From a virus: a DNA stretch of 23,468 nt. Shown here piece by piece: positions 12,632-18,365 of the stretch. The position numbers were made by a program, and so were the translations under genes. Below the pieces are notes generated by a model, which was given only the letters and a program-made list of their open reading frames with translations, did not search any database and was not told the origin of the DNA. The stretch's first letter is position 1. The number at the start of each line of letters is the position of its first letter. The DNA lies in the IMG/VR virus record IMGVR_UViG_3300017746_000165, positions 1 to 23,468 of that record; one strand, written 5' to 3'.

Positions 12632-13540
12632 ATGGCTATATCACGAGCACAACTAGTTAAAGAACTAGAGCCAGGTTTGAATGCCTTATTCGGCCTGGAG
12701 TATGATAGATACGAAAATGAACACGCAGAAATCTTTACTACAGAATCTTCTGACAGAGCTTTCGAAGAGGAAGTTATGTTATCAGGCTTCGGTGGTGCAC
12801 CTACTAAAACAGAAGGTGCTGCTGTAACATTTGACGATGCAAAAGAAAGTTTCACTGCAAGATATACGCATGAAACTATCGCTTTAGCATTTGCTGTTAC
12901 AGAAGAAGCAGTAGAAGATAACTTGTACGACAGATTGGCTGCTCGTTACACTAGAGCATTGGCAAGATCAATGGCTAACACTAAACAAGTGAAAGCTGCA
13001 GCTGTTCTTAACAATGGTTTCGACACTGCTAATGGCGGTGACGGACAACCTCTATTATCTAATGCACACCCACTTGTAAGTGGTGGTACATTTAGAAACG
13101 AGTTGGCAACTGCTGCCGATCTATCTGAAACATCATTAGAACAGTCGTTAATTGACATTTCGGCTTTCGTTGATGAAAGAGGAATGAAAATCGCTACTCA
13201 AGGTAGAAAATTGATAATTCCAAAAGAATTACAATTCACTGCTGAGAGAATCTTAAAGTCACCTTTAAGAGTCGGTACTGCTGATAATGACATCAATGCG
13301 ATGCAGAATATGGGAATGATTCCAGAAGGTTATAGAATCAACCATTTCTTAGCTGACAATGATGCATTCTTCATCATGACTGATGCACCTAATGGAATGA
13401 AACATTTCGTTAGAGCACCATTAAGAACTGCAATGGAAGGTGATTTTGACACTGGAAACATGAGATTCAAAGCTAGAGAAAGATACAGCTTCGGCTTTTC
13501 TGACCCTAGAGGAATCTTCGGTTCACCAGGCGCAGCGTAA
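12632..13540 (+). CDS. Major capsid protein
   Basis: This 302-aa protein is the likely main shell subunit. AAGGAG (about 12616-12621) lies upstream. The N-terminal helix (LVKELEPGLNALFGLEYDRY) is followed by a segment with glycines (VMLSGFGGAPTKTEGAAV), which fits an HK97-type E-loop. Next come YTHETIALAFAVTEEAVED (spine/P-domain region), ARSMANTKQVKAAAVLNNGF (spine helix), QPLLSNAHPLVSGGT, GRKLIIPKELQFTAERIL, and a C-terminal FKARERYSFGFSDPRGIFG. This order matches HK97-fold capsid proteins related to the Mu gpT group. A strong terminator follows immediately, and scaffold and co-chaperonin lie upstream, as expected. I assign it from pattern and context; there is no sequence match to a named type phage. 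Confidence 0.88.
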   Translation: MAISRAQLVKELEPGLNALFGLEYDRYENEHAEIFTTESSDRAFEEEVMLSGFGGAPTKTEGAAVTFDDAKESFTARYTHETIALAFAVTEEAVEDNLYDRLAARYTRALARSMANTKQVKAAAVLNNGFDTANGGDGQPLLSNAHPLVSGGTFRNELATAADLSETSLEQSLIDISAFVDERGMKIATQGRKLIIPKELQFTAERILKSPLRVGTADNDINAMQNMGMIPEGYRINHFLADNDAFFIMTDAPNGMKHFVRAPLRTAMEGDFDTGNMRFKARERYSFGFSDPRGIFGSPGAA

Positions 13541-13561
13541 TTTTTAATTACCTAATAATTT

Positions 13562-13594
13562 AAAAGGGGCGGAGTTTACTCTGCCCTTTTTTTT
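13562..13594 (+). terminator. Strong intrinsic terminator after capsid gene
   Basis: A 13-bp stem (13562-13574 with 13579-13591, two G-T wobbles), loop TTTA (13575-13578), and eight T at 13587-13594. Stem, loop and T-run are all typical of a Rho-independent terminator. It begins 22 nt after the capsid stop and ends the packaging/head transcription unit. Confidence 0.88.
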
Positions 13595-13622
13595 ATATAT
13601 ACTAAAAAAACCTAGAAAAATT

Positions 13623-13665
13623 ATTATGTAGACTGACTAGGCAGACGGTATAGAGACTACATAAT
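13623..13665 (+). promoter_or_regulatory. 9-bp inverted repeat in leader of decoration gene
   Basis: ATTATGTAG (13623-13631) and CTACATAAT (13657-13665) are perfect inverted copies 25 nt apart. They lie between the terminator and the AAGGAG of the 13690 gene. They may be an operator, a leader hairpin or part of a phage-specific promoter; I see no good sigma70 -35/-10 pair nearby. Confidence 0.45.
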
Positions 13666-13689
13666 TAACGCTATACAAAGGAGAATATT

Positions 13690-14097
13690 ATGGCAAATAC
13701 AACTTTTTCAGGACCAGTCCGATCGGAAAATGGTTTTGAATCTATTACAAAAAACGCAACTGGAACAGTAACTTCAAATGCATCTTATGGAAAATCAATA
13801 AGAGGTGGTGTTCAATCTTTATCAGGGGCAGGTGCAATTGATCTTGATAATTTAGTAACTGAACTTACTACAGGCGGTGGAGCTGCAGCTGTTACTTTAG
13901 CAGACGGAACTACTTCAGGACAAGTCAAAATCATTTATATGGTTGTTGATGGAGGAGGAACTGCAACTGTTACTCCAACTACTTTTGCTAGTGGATCAAC
14001 ACTTGCTTTCGATGCAGTGGCTGAAGCTTGTACATTAGTTTGGAACTCTACAGTTGGTTGGGTTCTTGTATCAGACAGAGGCGTAACAATAGCATAA
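13690..14097 (+). CDS. Probable decoration/head fibre protein (135 aa)
   Basis: AAGGAG (13678-13683) lies 6 nt before the ATG. The product is rich in Thr, Gly, Ala and Ser, with repeated short beta strands (TVTSNASYGKSI, TGGGAAAVTLADGTTSG, GGTATVTPTTFASGSTLAF, TLVWNSTVGWVLVSD). The last 75 residues resemble a small beta-sandwich seen at the end of many phage surface proteins (IKIIYMVxDGGG, WNSTxGWxLV). It is the first gene after the capsid terminator. I expect an exposed capsid decoration protein or a short fibre; the order of genes favours decoration. Confidence 0.75.
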   Translation: MANTTFSGPVRSENGFESITKNATGTVTSNASYGKSIRGGVQSLSGAGAIDLDNLVTELTTGGGAAAVTLADGTTSGQVKIIYMVVDGGGTATVTPTTFASGSTLAFDAVAEACTLVWNSTVGWVLVSDRGVTIA

Positions 14098-14104
14098 TTA
14101 ACTA

Positions 14105-14124
14105 GTGGCTCCTTCGGGAGCCAC
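14105..14124 (+). promoter_or_regulatory. Perfect UUCG tetraloop hairpin in mRNA
   Basis: GTGGCTCC (14105-14112), TTCG, GGAGCCAC (14117-14124) forms an 8-bp perfect stem closed by a C-UUCG-G tetraloop, one of the most stable RNA hairpins known. No T-run follows (GAACAAAGGAG), so it is unlikely to be an intrinsic terminator. It sits 7 nt after one stop and just before the next gene's AAGGAG, so it probably shapes mRNA stability or processing, or tunes expression of the two virion genes. Confidence 0.75.
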
Positions 14125-14141
14125 GAACAAAGGAGAATTTT

Positions 14142-14462
14142 ATGGCTTTTAAAGGCGATATACAAGCAACAAGGTCTGCAGCGGCGGCTGGCGCAACTGC
14201 AATTATTGAACAACCTATTAGGTTGAGAGGTATTATAATTGCATCAGACGGCACAGGAGCTGGAACTTTGGAGCTTACAACTACATCAAATTCAGGAGCT
14301 ACTTTGTTTCAAGCAGATGTACCCTCTGGAGATGTTATTAACTTTAACTTTCCAGAAGATGGAATAGTATTTCCAAAAGGAATTTTTTGTAAAACAAAAA
14401 CTAAAGTTACAGCTTATACTTTACTGACTGATAAATATTCAGGTAAAGGTTTAACTGCTTAG
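14142..14462 (+). CDS. Probable beta-rich virion protein (106 aa)
   Basis: AAAGGAG (14129-14135) lies 6 nt before the ATG. The product begins MAFKGDIQATRSAAAAGATA, followed by beta-strand-like segments (PIRLRGIIIASDGTGAGTLE, TTTSNSGATLFQADVPSGD, GIVFPKGIFCKTKTKVTAYT). It contains the GxxxF.K.G pattern often seen in small phage decoration or head-tail proteins, has a single Cys, and carries no membrane segment. Together with the 13690 gene it appears to be a pair of abundant surface proteins. A structural role is likely; the exact one is unknown. Confidence 0.75.
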   Translation: MAFKGDIQATRSAAAAGATAIIEQPIRLRGIIIASDGTGAGTLELTTTSNSGATLFQADVPSGDVINFNFPEDGIVFPKGIFCKTKTKVTAYTLLTDKYSGKGLTA

Positions 14463-14469
14463 GATTTAA

Positions 14470-14802
14470 ATGAATAGTGTAGGCATACAATCTAAAGGTA
14501 CTAGTCCTATTTTGTTAAAAGATGGAGGTATGCCTACCAGAAGAAAATCTTCTGGTAATTACCGATCAACAAAATCAGGAGCAGGGATGACACAAAAAGG
14601 TGTCATGGCTTACAGAAGAAAAAATCCAGGTTCAAAATTAAAAACTGCTGTAACAGGTAAAGTAAAAAAGGGATCAAAAGCTGCAAATCGTAGAAAATCA
14701 TACTGTGCAAGATCTTTAGGTCAATTAAAAAGATCAAGCGCAAAAACAAGAAACGACCCTAATTCAAGAATTAGACAAGCAAGAAGGAGATGGAAATGTT
14801 AG
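14470..14802 (+). CDS. DUF6321-like basic protein (110 aa)
   Basis: This is a small, highly basic protein. After a short leader with a KDGGMPTRRK motif (about 17-26), it shows the conserved core GMTQKGVMAYRRKNPGSKLK, TGKVKKGSKAANRRKSYCAR (about 62-81) and DPNSRIRQARRRWKC at the end. I recall this core as DUF6321, frequent in marine and algal viruses; the number is from memory. With about one third Lys and Arg it could bind DNA or RNA, possibly packaged in the head. Two Cys (in YCAR and at the C-terminus) are conserved in the pattern I recall and might bind metal. Its stop overlaps the start of the 14796 mini-gene. Confidence 0.8.
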   Translation: MNSVGIQSKGTSPILLKDGGMPTRRKSSGNYRSTKSGAGMTQKGVMAYRRKNPGSKLKTAVTGKVKKGSKAANRRKSYCARSLGQLKRSSAKTRNDPNSRIRQARRRWKC

Positions 14803-14912
14803 ATCAATTAAAAGAAATTTGGAGAAGAATTAACGCAAGAATAATAGCCACGCCTAATGAAATGCATGGGATAATTTTATTGTTGATTTTAATAACACTA
14901 ATATTAAAATAA
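14796..14912 (+). CDS. Tiny membrane protein (38 aa)
   Basis: This gene is easily missed. ATG 14796 has AAGGAG (14784-14789) six bases upstream and overlaps the previous stop by 7 nt; TAA is at 14910-14912. The first 24 residues are amphipathic and basic (LDQLKEIWRRINARIIATPN), followed by one membrane helix (GIILLLILITLILK). With such a size and a single C-terminal helix it could be a pinholin-like or accessory membrane peptide. The DNA near 14864-14875 carries CATGGGATAATT, the same word as at the leaders near 635 and 1767. No homologue is recognised. Confidence 0.6.
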   Translation: MLDQLKEIWRRINARIIATPNEMHGIILLLILITLILK

Positions 14913-14919
14913 TATATGA

Positions 14920-15639
14920 ATGGCTTATCTAAATGCAAATATACCGCCCATATATTGTAAAATAAAAAAGGAGTATCTTTATGATCTTAAAGAACATTAT
15001 GGAGAAAGTGAAGAGTGTGTGGTCTTTGGTATTACATCCATTACAGGTCGTGCAATCTTATTTAATATCATGTTACCAAATGGTGCATGCTTTTGGCGTT
15101 TGCCTATCGCAGCGTTTTTCCAAAAATCGCATGATAGAGCCGATGTGCCGAATATGCAGACGCACGAATTGGAATTGTGGAACTGTTTTAGTTACTATCC
15201 TAGCGTTCATTGCTTTGATTGGTTGGATGGTCTAAAAGGTAAATTTCTAGGGTTAGATAAAAAATTCTATCATGGAGAATATTTATTTACGATTGATTGG
15301 GGTCATCCAGAAAACAACATTCTTAATACGGAACATTCTGAAATACCTCAAGAACATAAGTGTGCACATATATTGGCTCTTGCTAACGGGAATTATGCAG
15401 CTCAGCCTAATAATCGTATTCTGTGGCACGTTAATAGTTATACTACTGATAACAGCTGGCCAGACTATAAGGTTCAAACCACCGTTTGGGATGCAGAAAA
15501 TAATGATATGGTTACAGAAGATACGGACAAAATGTTTTATGAAATGGAAGAAATAAAAGATAATAAAAGAACATATACTAAATACAAAGAATATGCAGAT
15601 GATATGTCTTTTGAAAACGACGGTAAAAAAAATGATTGA
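14920..15639 (+). CDS. Hypothetical protein (239 aa)
   Basis: I see no named family, though similar proteins seem to recur in marine phage genomes. It starts 7 nt after the previous stop without a clear ribosome binding site. It is soluble, with aromatic-rich segments: GESEECVVFGITSITGRAIL (about 29-48), LPNGACFWRLPIAAFF, ELELWNCFSYYPSVHCFDWL, GEYLFTIDWGHPE, and NNRILWHVNSYT. Cys and His are frequent (CVVF, NCFSYY, HCFD, EHKCAHIL), so metal binding is possible. The C-terminal 50 residues are acidic and low in complexity. The next gene starts inside its 3' end. A virion role is possible given the neighbours, but I cannot assign one. Confidence 0.75.
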   Translation: MAYLNANIPPIYCKIKKEYLYDLKEHYGESEECVVFGITSITGRAILFNIMLPNGACFWRLPIAAFFQKSHDRADVPNMQTHELELWNCFSYYPSVHCFDWLDGLKGKFLGLDKKFYHGEYLFTIDWGHPENNILNTEHSEIPQEHKCAHILALANGNYAAQPNNRILWHVNSYTTDNSWPDYKVQTTVWDAENNDMVTEDTDKMFYEMEEIKDNKRTYTKYKEYADDMSFENDGKKND

Positions 15640-15802
15640 TAAATGGATATACGGGTTTTTTAGTGCTCTAGACAAAATTGGTCTAATGGTTGATAATCTT
15701 TGTCAACGTATGACTAGGATAAATATGAATTATTATTTTACAGGCTTGCTAATTGTAATGTTAGTCATCCTAGCTTTTTGTGGAGGGCCAAGTGTCCAAT
15801 AA
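15632..15802 (+). CDS. Small single-helix membrane protein (56 aa)
   Basis: I chose ATG 15632, which overlaps the previous stop by 8 nt, rather than upstream in-frame starts that extend far into that gene. The first half is amphipathic (WIYGFFSALDKIGLMVDNLC), then a basic turn (QRMTRIN) and one membrane helix (YYFTGLLIVMLVILAFCGG, about 34-52) close to the C-terminus. The layout would suit a small holin or antiholin. The next gene starts within its last 11 nt. With the three genes that follow and the endolysin it could form a lysis cassette; this is inferred from order and topology, not from a sequence match. Confidence 0.6.
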   Translation: MIDKWIYGFFSALDKIGLMVDNLCQRMTRINMNYYFTGLLIVMLVILAFCGGPSVQ

Positions 15803-16217
15803 AGCTTTACAAATATCTGAAGAAGCATCTGTTCAGATGCCGATGAAGACGGTTGCTAGCTTGATAATAATGGTCGCGATCGGAACTTGGGCTTATTTTG
15901 GTATAATTGAAAAACAAAACAAGATGGCGACGCAGTTAGAATTAATGTCTAAAGATGTAGAAAACAATTCAGAGTTTAGAATTAAATGGCCACGAGGACA
16001 AATGGGTACGTTGCCCGCGGATTCTGAGCAGTACATGATGATTGAGGATTTGTACAAGACCACTGATCGTTTAAATCAACACATAGAATCAATGGCATTA
16101 AATAAAGTAAACATAGAATTTTTAACAAAACAAATGGAAAAAGTTTTGGTTGATATAGAAAAGTTAAAAGATCAAAACAGGGATTTTAAATACAATGGCA
16201 ACGGGACGAGTCACTAA
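15792..16217 (+). CDS. Membrane-anchored coiled-coil protein (i-spanin-like topology)
   Basis: The likely start is GTG 15792, five bases after GGAGG (15782-15786); GTG 15780 is the longer alternative. The 141-aa product has a polar N-terminus, one membrane helix (VASLIIMVAIGTWAYFGIIE, about 21-40) and then a charged helical region (KQNKMATQLELMSKDVENN). A conserved-looking RIKWPRGQMGTLPADSEQY segment follows, then a coiled coil (IEDLYKTTDRLNQHIESM, later TKQMEKVLVDIEKLK). N-in topology with an outer coiled coil resembles inner-membrane spanins, but no outer-membrane partner lipoprotein is obvious, so I call only the topology. Similar proteins appear next to endolysins in marine phages, as far as I recall. 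Confidence 0.65.
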   Translation: MSNKALQISEEASVQMPMKTVASLIIMVAIGTWAYFGIIEKQNKMATQLELMSKDVENNSEFRIKWPRGQMGTLPADSEQYMMIEDLYKTTDRLNQHIESMALNKVNIEFLTKQMEKVLVDIEKLKDQNRDFKYNGNGTSH

Positions 16218-16365
16218 AAAAGTGTTAGATCACATAGCACAAATAAACAAAGAGAACAAAGCTATGAGTTTAGCTAAAGAATTAAAAAAAGAAGTAGAAA
16301 CTGGTAAACATGGTACACAAAAATATGTTGTCAAAGAAGGTGAAAATAAAGGTAAAGTGATATGA
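16195..16365 (+). CDS. Small basic helical protein (56 aa)
   Basis: ATG 16195 lies inside the previous gene (23-nt overlap) and the frame ends at TGA 16363-16365, overlapping the next ATG as ATGA. The product is Lys-rich and helical (VTKKVLDHIAQINKENKAMS, then LAKELKKEVETGKHGTQKYV). There is no membrane segment or signal. The upstream AACAGG (16176-16181) is a weak ribosome binding site, so coupling is likely. It is too short for most ORF filters but fits the continuous run of overlapping genes. The function is unknown. Confidence 0.6.
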   Translation: MATGRVTKKVLDHIAQINKENKAMSLAKELKKEVETGKHGTQKYVVKEGENKGKVI

Positions 16366-16574
16366 TTACAGAAATTGTGGTAGCTCTACTTATGTTTGTA
16401 AATGGAGAGATCAAGGAGCACCTTATTCAAGATAATATGGCTGCGTGCCTTCGCGGGAAGCGTACCGCAGAAAGACAATACAGTGAATCTGTATCCTATA
16501 AATGTTATAAAGGTAAAGCACAGACAGAAGTATACCAAGGAAGAAAATCAATAAAAGCATTAATATTGGAGTAA
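16362..16574 (+). CDS. Small secreted-like Cys protein (70 aa)
   Basis: The first 14 residues (MITEIVVALLMFVN) are hydrophobic like a short signal or anchor, but lack N-terminal positive charges. The rest is polar with two Cys (MAACLRGKRTAE and SYKCYKGKAQTE) that could form a disulfide in the periplasm. The end is KSIKALILE. I recall similar short proteins (MITELLVxLLxF start, two Cys, KSIKA end) in marine phages, unnamed. It lies between the spanin-like gene and the endolysin, so a periplasmic lysis or envelope role is plausible. It could also be a surface-exclusion factor; nothing in the sequence decides. Confidence 0.65.
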   Translation: MITEIVVALLMFVNGEIKEHLIQDNMAACLRGKRTAERQYSESVSYKCYKGKAQTEVYQGRKSIKALILE

Positions 16575-16576
16575 TT

Positions 16577-17053
16577 ATGAATTTGAGTCGTAATTTTAGT
16601 TTACAAGAATTAATTAAATCAGATACCGCCATCAGGAAGGGTATTGATAATAATCCAAATGCAGATCAAGTAGAAAAGTTAAAAGCGTTGTGTGAAAATA
16701 TTTTACAACCAGTTCGTGATCATTTTGGCAGAGTAAAAGTTACTAGCGGATTCCGTTCACCTGAGTTGTGCCAAGCCATAGGATCAAGTTTGACCAGCCA
16801 GCATTCAAAAGCTGAAGCCGCTGATTTCGAATGTATAGGAACCGACAATGCTGAACTAGCAGATTGGATATATAAGAACCTTGAGATAGATCAATTGATT
16901 CTCGAATTCTACACTCCAGGAGAACCTAATTCGGGATGGATACATGCAAGTTACATACCTTATCAACCAAGAAAACAATTCTTGCATGCTTTTAAATTAG
17001 AAGGTAGAACTAAGTACAAACCAATTATAGGAAAAGCAACCGATTTAGTTTAA
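16577..17053 (+). CDS. M15-family peptidase, endolysin
   Basis: This is probably the phage endolysin, cutting peptide bonds in peptidoglycan as a zinc D-Ala-D-Ala carboxypeptidase or endopeptidase. The N-terminus (NLSRNFSLQELIKSDTA) and VKVTSGFRSPEL (about 53-64) are typical of the M15 (hedgehog/DD-peptidase) fold. Zinc ligands are seen in SQHSKAEAADF (His76, Asp83) and GWIHASY (His123). The length of 158 aa is normal for the single-domain form. There is no signal peptide, so release needs a holin. It starts 3 nt after the previous gene, within the membrane-protein cluster. The family is secure; whether it acts on the phage's way in or out is not shown, but lysis is the usual role. Confidence 0.92.
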   Translation: MNLSRNFSLQELIKSDTAIRKGIDNNPNADQVEKLKALCENILQPVRDHFGRVKVTSGFRSPELCQAIGSSLTSQHSKAEAADFECIGTDNAELADWIYKNLEIDQLILEFYTPGEPNSGWIHASYIPYQPRKQFLHAFKLEGRTKYKPIIGKATDLV

Positions 17054-17202
17054 TGGCCATATCAAGATCACAAATACCAAAAGAAGTTGAAGGCAAATTA
17101 AGAGGTGCTAGAAAAGGATCCAATGATAAGAGGAGACAGTTCCGATTACGAACTTCTAAAAAAGTGGTGCGAAACAGTTCCAGTATACAGTCCAAAAGAT
17201 AG
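17053..17202 (+). CDS. Tiny basic ORF overlapping the methyltransferase
   Basis: ATG 17053 shares its first base with the endolysin stop; the frame ends at TAG 17200-17202 and gives 49 aa, starting MAISRSQIPKEVEGKLRG and becoming very basic (NDKRRQFRLRTSKKVV). MAISRSQ-type starts are common in small basic proteins of marine phages, as I recall. The last 80 nt overlap the methyltransferase gene in another frame. It may be an intact tiny gene, or the start of an older gene whose 3' part was replaced when the methyltransferase came in. There is no good ribosome binding site. Confidence 0.35.
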   Translation: MAISRSQIPKEVEGKLRGARKGSNDKRRQFRLRTSKKVVRNSSSIQSKR

Positions 17203-17695
17203 ATTTTATTCTTGTGAAATAGGAGTCCGAGAAGGACTTGGTTCAAAAATTATAATGGATGCATTAAAAGAAAGATTAAAAGGTCTTCGCTATATGCATT
17301 TTGGGATAGATCCATATGGTAATTTAAATTATCAACATTATGATAAATCAGATTCATATACTTGTGATTACACAGATGAAATGTCTGAGCAAATGGTCAA
17401 AGATTTTGAAGAATACCCTATGTTTAATTTTATAAAGATGACAGATACTCAATTTATGAATGAGAACGGTCACTTAGAATATTTTAACTTTGTTCACTTT
17501 GACGGACCACATATGACTAAAGATGTCCTAACGGAAGCTGTATGGTTTGCAAATAGATCATTAAAAGGAACTAGGTTTGTTTTTGACGATTATCCTAAAT
17601 ATGACATGGAATTAATTCATAAGGTTCTTGAAAAGTATGGGTTTTCTATAATAGAATCTGGCAGAAATAAAATATGCCTAGAAAGAACCCAATAG
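17123..17695 (+). CDS. Class I SAM methyltransferase-like protein
   Basis: The segment SCEIGVREGLGS (about 30-41) looks like the glycine-rich AdoMet-binding motif I. Further supports are HFGIDPYG (59-66, acidic end of strand 2), FNFVHFDGPHM (121-131, motif IV-like DGxH) and TRFVFDDY (150-157). This fits the Methyltransf_24-like group of class I methyltransferases, often acting on small molecules, sugars or lipids; the substrate is unknown, and DNA motifs such as DPPY or PC are absent. ATG 17123 has AAAAGGA (17112-17118) upstream; GTG 17105 would add six residues. The gene is flanked by two tiny basic ORFs that it overlaps on both sides, so it may be a later insertion (moron). Confidence 0.75.
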   Translation: MIRGDSSDYELLKKWCETVPVYSPKDRFYSCEIGVREGLGSKIIMDALKERLKGLRYMHFGIDPYGNLNYQHYDKSDSYTCDYTDEMSEQMVKDFEEYPMFNFIKMTDTQFMNENGHLEYFNFVHFDGPHMTKDVLTEAVWFANRSLKGTRFVFDDYPKYDMELIHKVLEKYGFSIIESGRNKICLERTQ

Positions 17696-17823
17696 CCAAA
17701 AACTTACGGACTAGACGATTTAGACTGAAAGTGATAAAGTCTAAGAAAGTTTATAACAGGAGCAAACTTCAAAATGACAAAATTATGCCCGAGAGGGAAA
17801 GCAGCAGCAAAGAGAAAGTTTAA
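17674..17823 (+). CDS. Small basic conserved protein (49 aa)
   Basis: ATG 17674 lies within the methyltransferase end (22-nt overlap); the frame ends at TAA 17821-17823, overlapping the next gene by 50 nt. The first 30 residues (PRKNPIAKNLRTRRFRLKV, then IKSKKVYNRSK) match a tiny protein pattern I recall from many alphaproteobacterial and marine phages (NPIAKxLRTPxYRxRVVKxKKxYxRKK). The tail after about residue 30 differs from that pattern and coincides with the overlap with the 17774 gene, so the stop may have moved downstream. It is Lys/Arg-rich and may bind nucleic acid. The function is unknown. Confidence 0.6.
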   Translation: MPRKNPIAKNLRTRRFRLKVIKSKKVYNRSKLQNDKIMPERESSSKEKV

Positions 17824-17974
17824 GGTATATCCGTCTGCATACGCGAATGCATATGCAAGCAAAATTTGTGCTGGGAAAGCAAAAGATCCATCAGGTGTAA
17901 AAAGAAAAGATTGGGGCCCTAAGAAAAAGAAAGATGGTGGCATGATTAATATGACAAAGATGAAATATGTCTAA
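17774..17974 (+). CDS. Small basic protein with GG tail (66 aa)
   Basis: AGGAG (17758-17762) lies 11 nt before the ATG. The core LCPRGKAAAKRKFKVYPSAY (4-23) followed by ANAYASKICAGKAK is a recurrent marine phage and algal virus motif with two Cys; I recall it as an unnamed conserved pattern. A lysine-rich stretch (VKRKDWGPKKKKD) leads to the C-terminal tail GGMINMTKMKYV. That tail is closely similar to the end of the next protein (GGIINTTKYKIL), although the two proteins differ otherwise. It overlaps the next gene by 8 nt. It may be a DNA-binding or virion-packaged protein; no direct evidence. Confidence 0.75.
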   Translation: MTKLCPRGKAAAKRKFKVYPSAYANAYASKICAGKAKDPSGVKRKDWGPKKKKDGGMINMTKMKYV

Positions 17975-18356
17975 ACAAGGAACATGTTGGGACGGCTATG
18001 TCCAAAAGGGCATGAAGAAAAAAGGAAAGAAAATGGTTCCTAATTGTGTCCCTGCTGGTATGAAAGAAGGTGGTTTAACCAAGTGGTTTAATCAAAAATG
18101 GGTCGATATAGGATCTAAGAAAAAAGGTGGAGGATATAAGGAATGTGGAAGAAAATCTGCAAGTGGATCAAAAAGAAAGTATCCAAAGTGCGTCCCTGCT
18201 GCCAAAGCAGCAAGCATGACAAACTCTCAGAGGCGGAGTGCCGTTGCAAGGAAACGATCAGCGGGTAACCCTGGCGGAAAGCCCACTAATGTTCCTACCT
18301 TTGCAAAGAAACAATGTGGTGGTATAATAAATACAACGAAGTACAAAATTTTATAG
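17967..18356 (+). CDS. DUF5872-like basic protein with GG tail
   Basis: This 129-aa basic protein appears to be two units. Residues 5-36 (QGTCWDGYVQKGMKKKGKK, then MVPNCVPAGMKEGG) form a Cys-containing short module. Residues about 39-115 (KWFNQKWVDIGSKKKGGGYK, ECGRKSASGSKRKYPKCVPA, AKAASMTNSQRRSAVARKR) match the pattern that I recall as DUF5872. The words NCVPAG and KCVPAA suggest that the short module and the DUF share an ancestral element. The C-terminal tail GGIINTTKYKIL is like that of the upstream gene. Six Cys might bind metal. It is probably nucleic acid-binding or packaged; unproven. Confidence 0.8.
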   Translation: MSKQGTCWDGYVQKGMKKKGKKMVPNCVPAGMKEGGLTKWFNQKWVDIGSKKKGGGYKECGRKSASGSKRKYPKCVPAAKAASMTNSQRRSAVARKRSAGNPGGKPTNVPTFAKKQCGGIINTTKYKIL

Positions 18357-18365
18357 GAGAATAAA

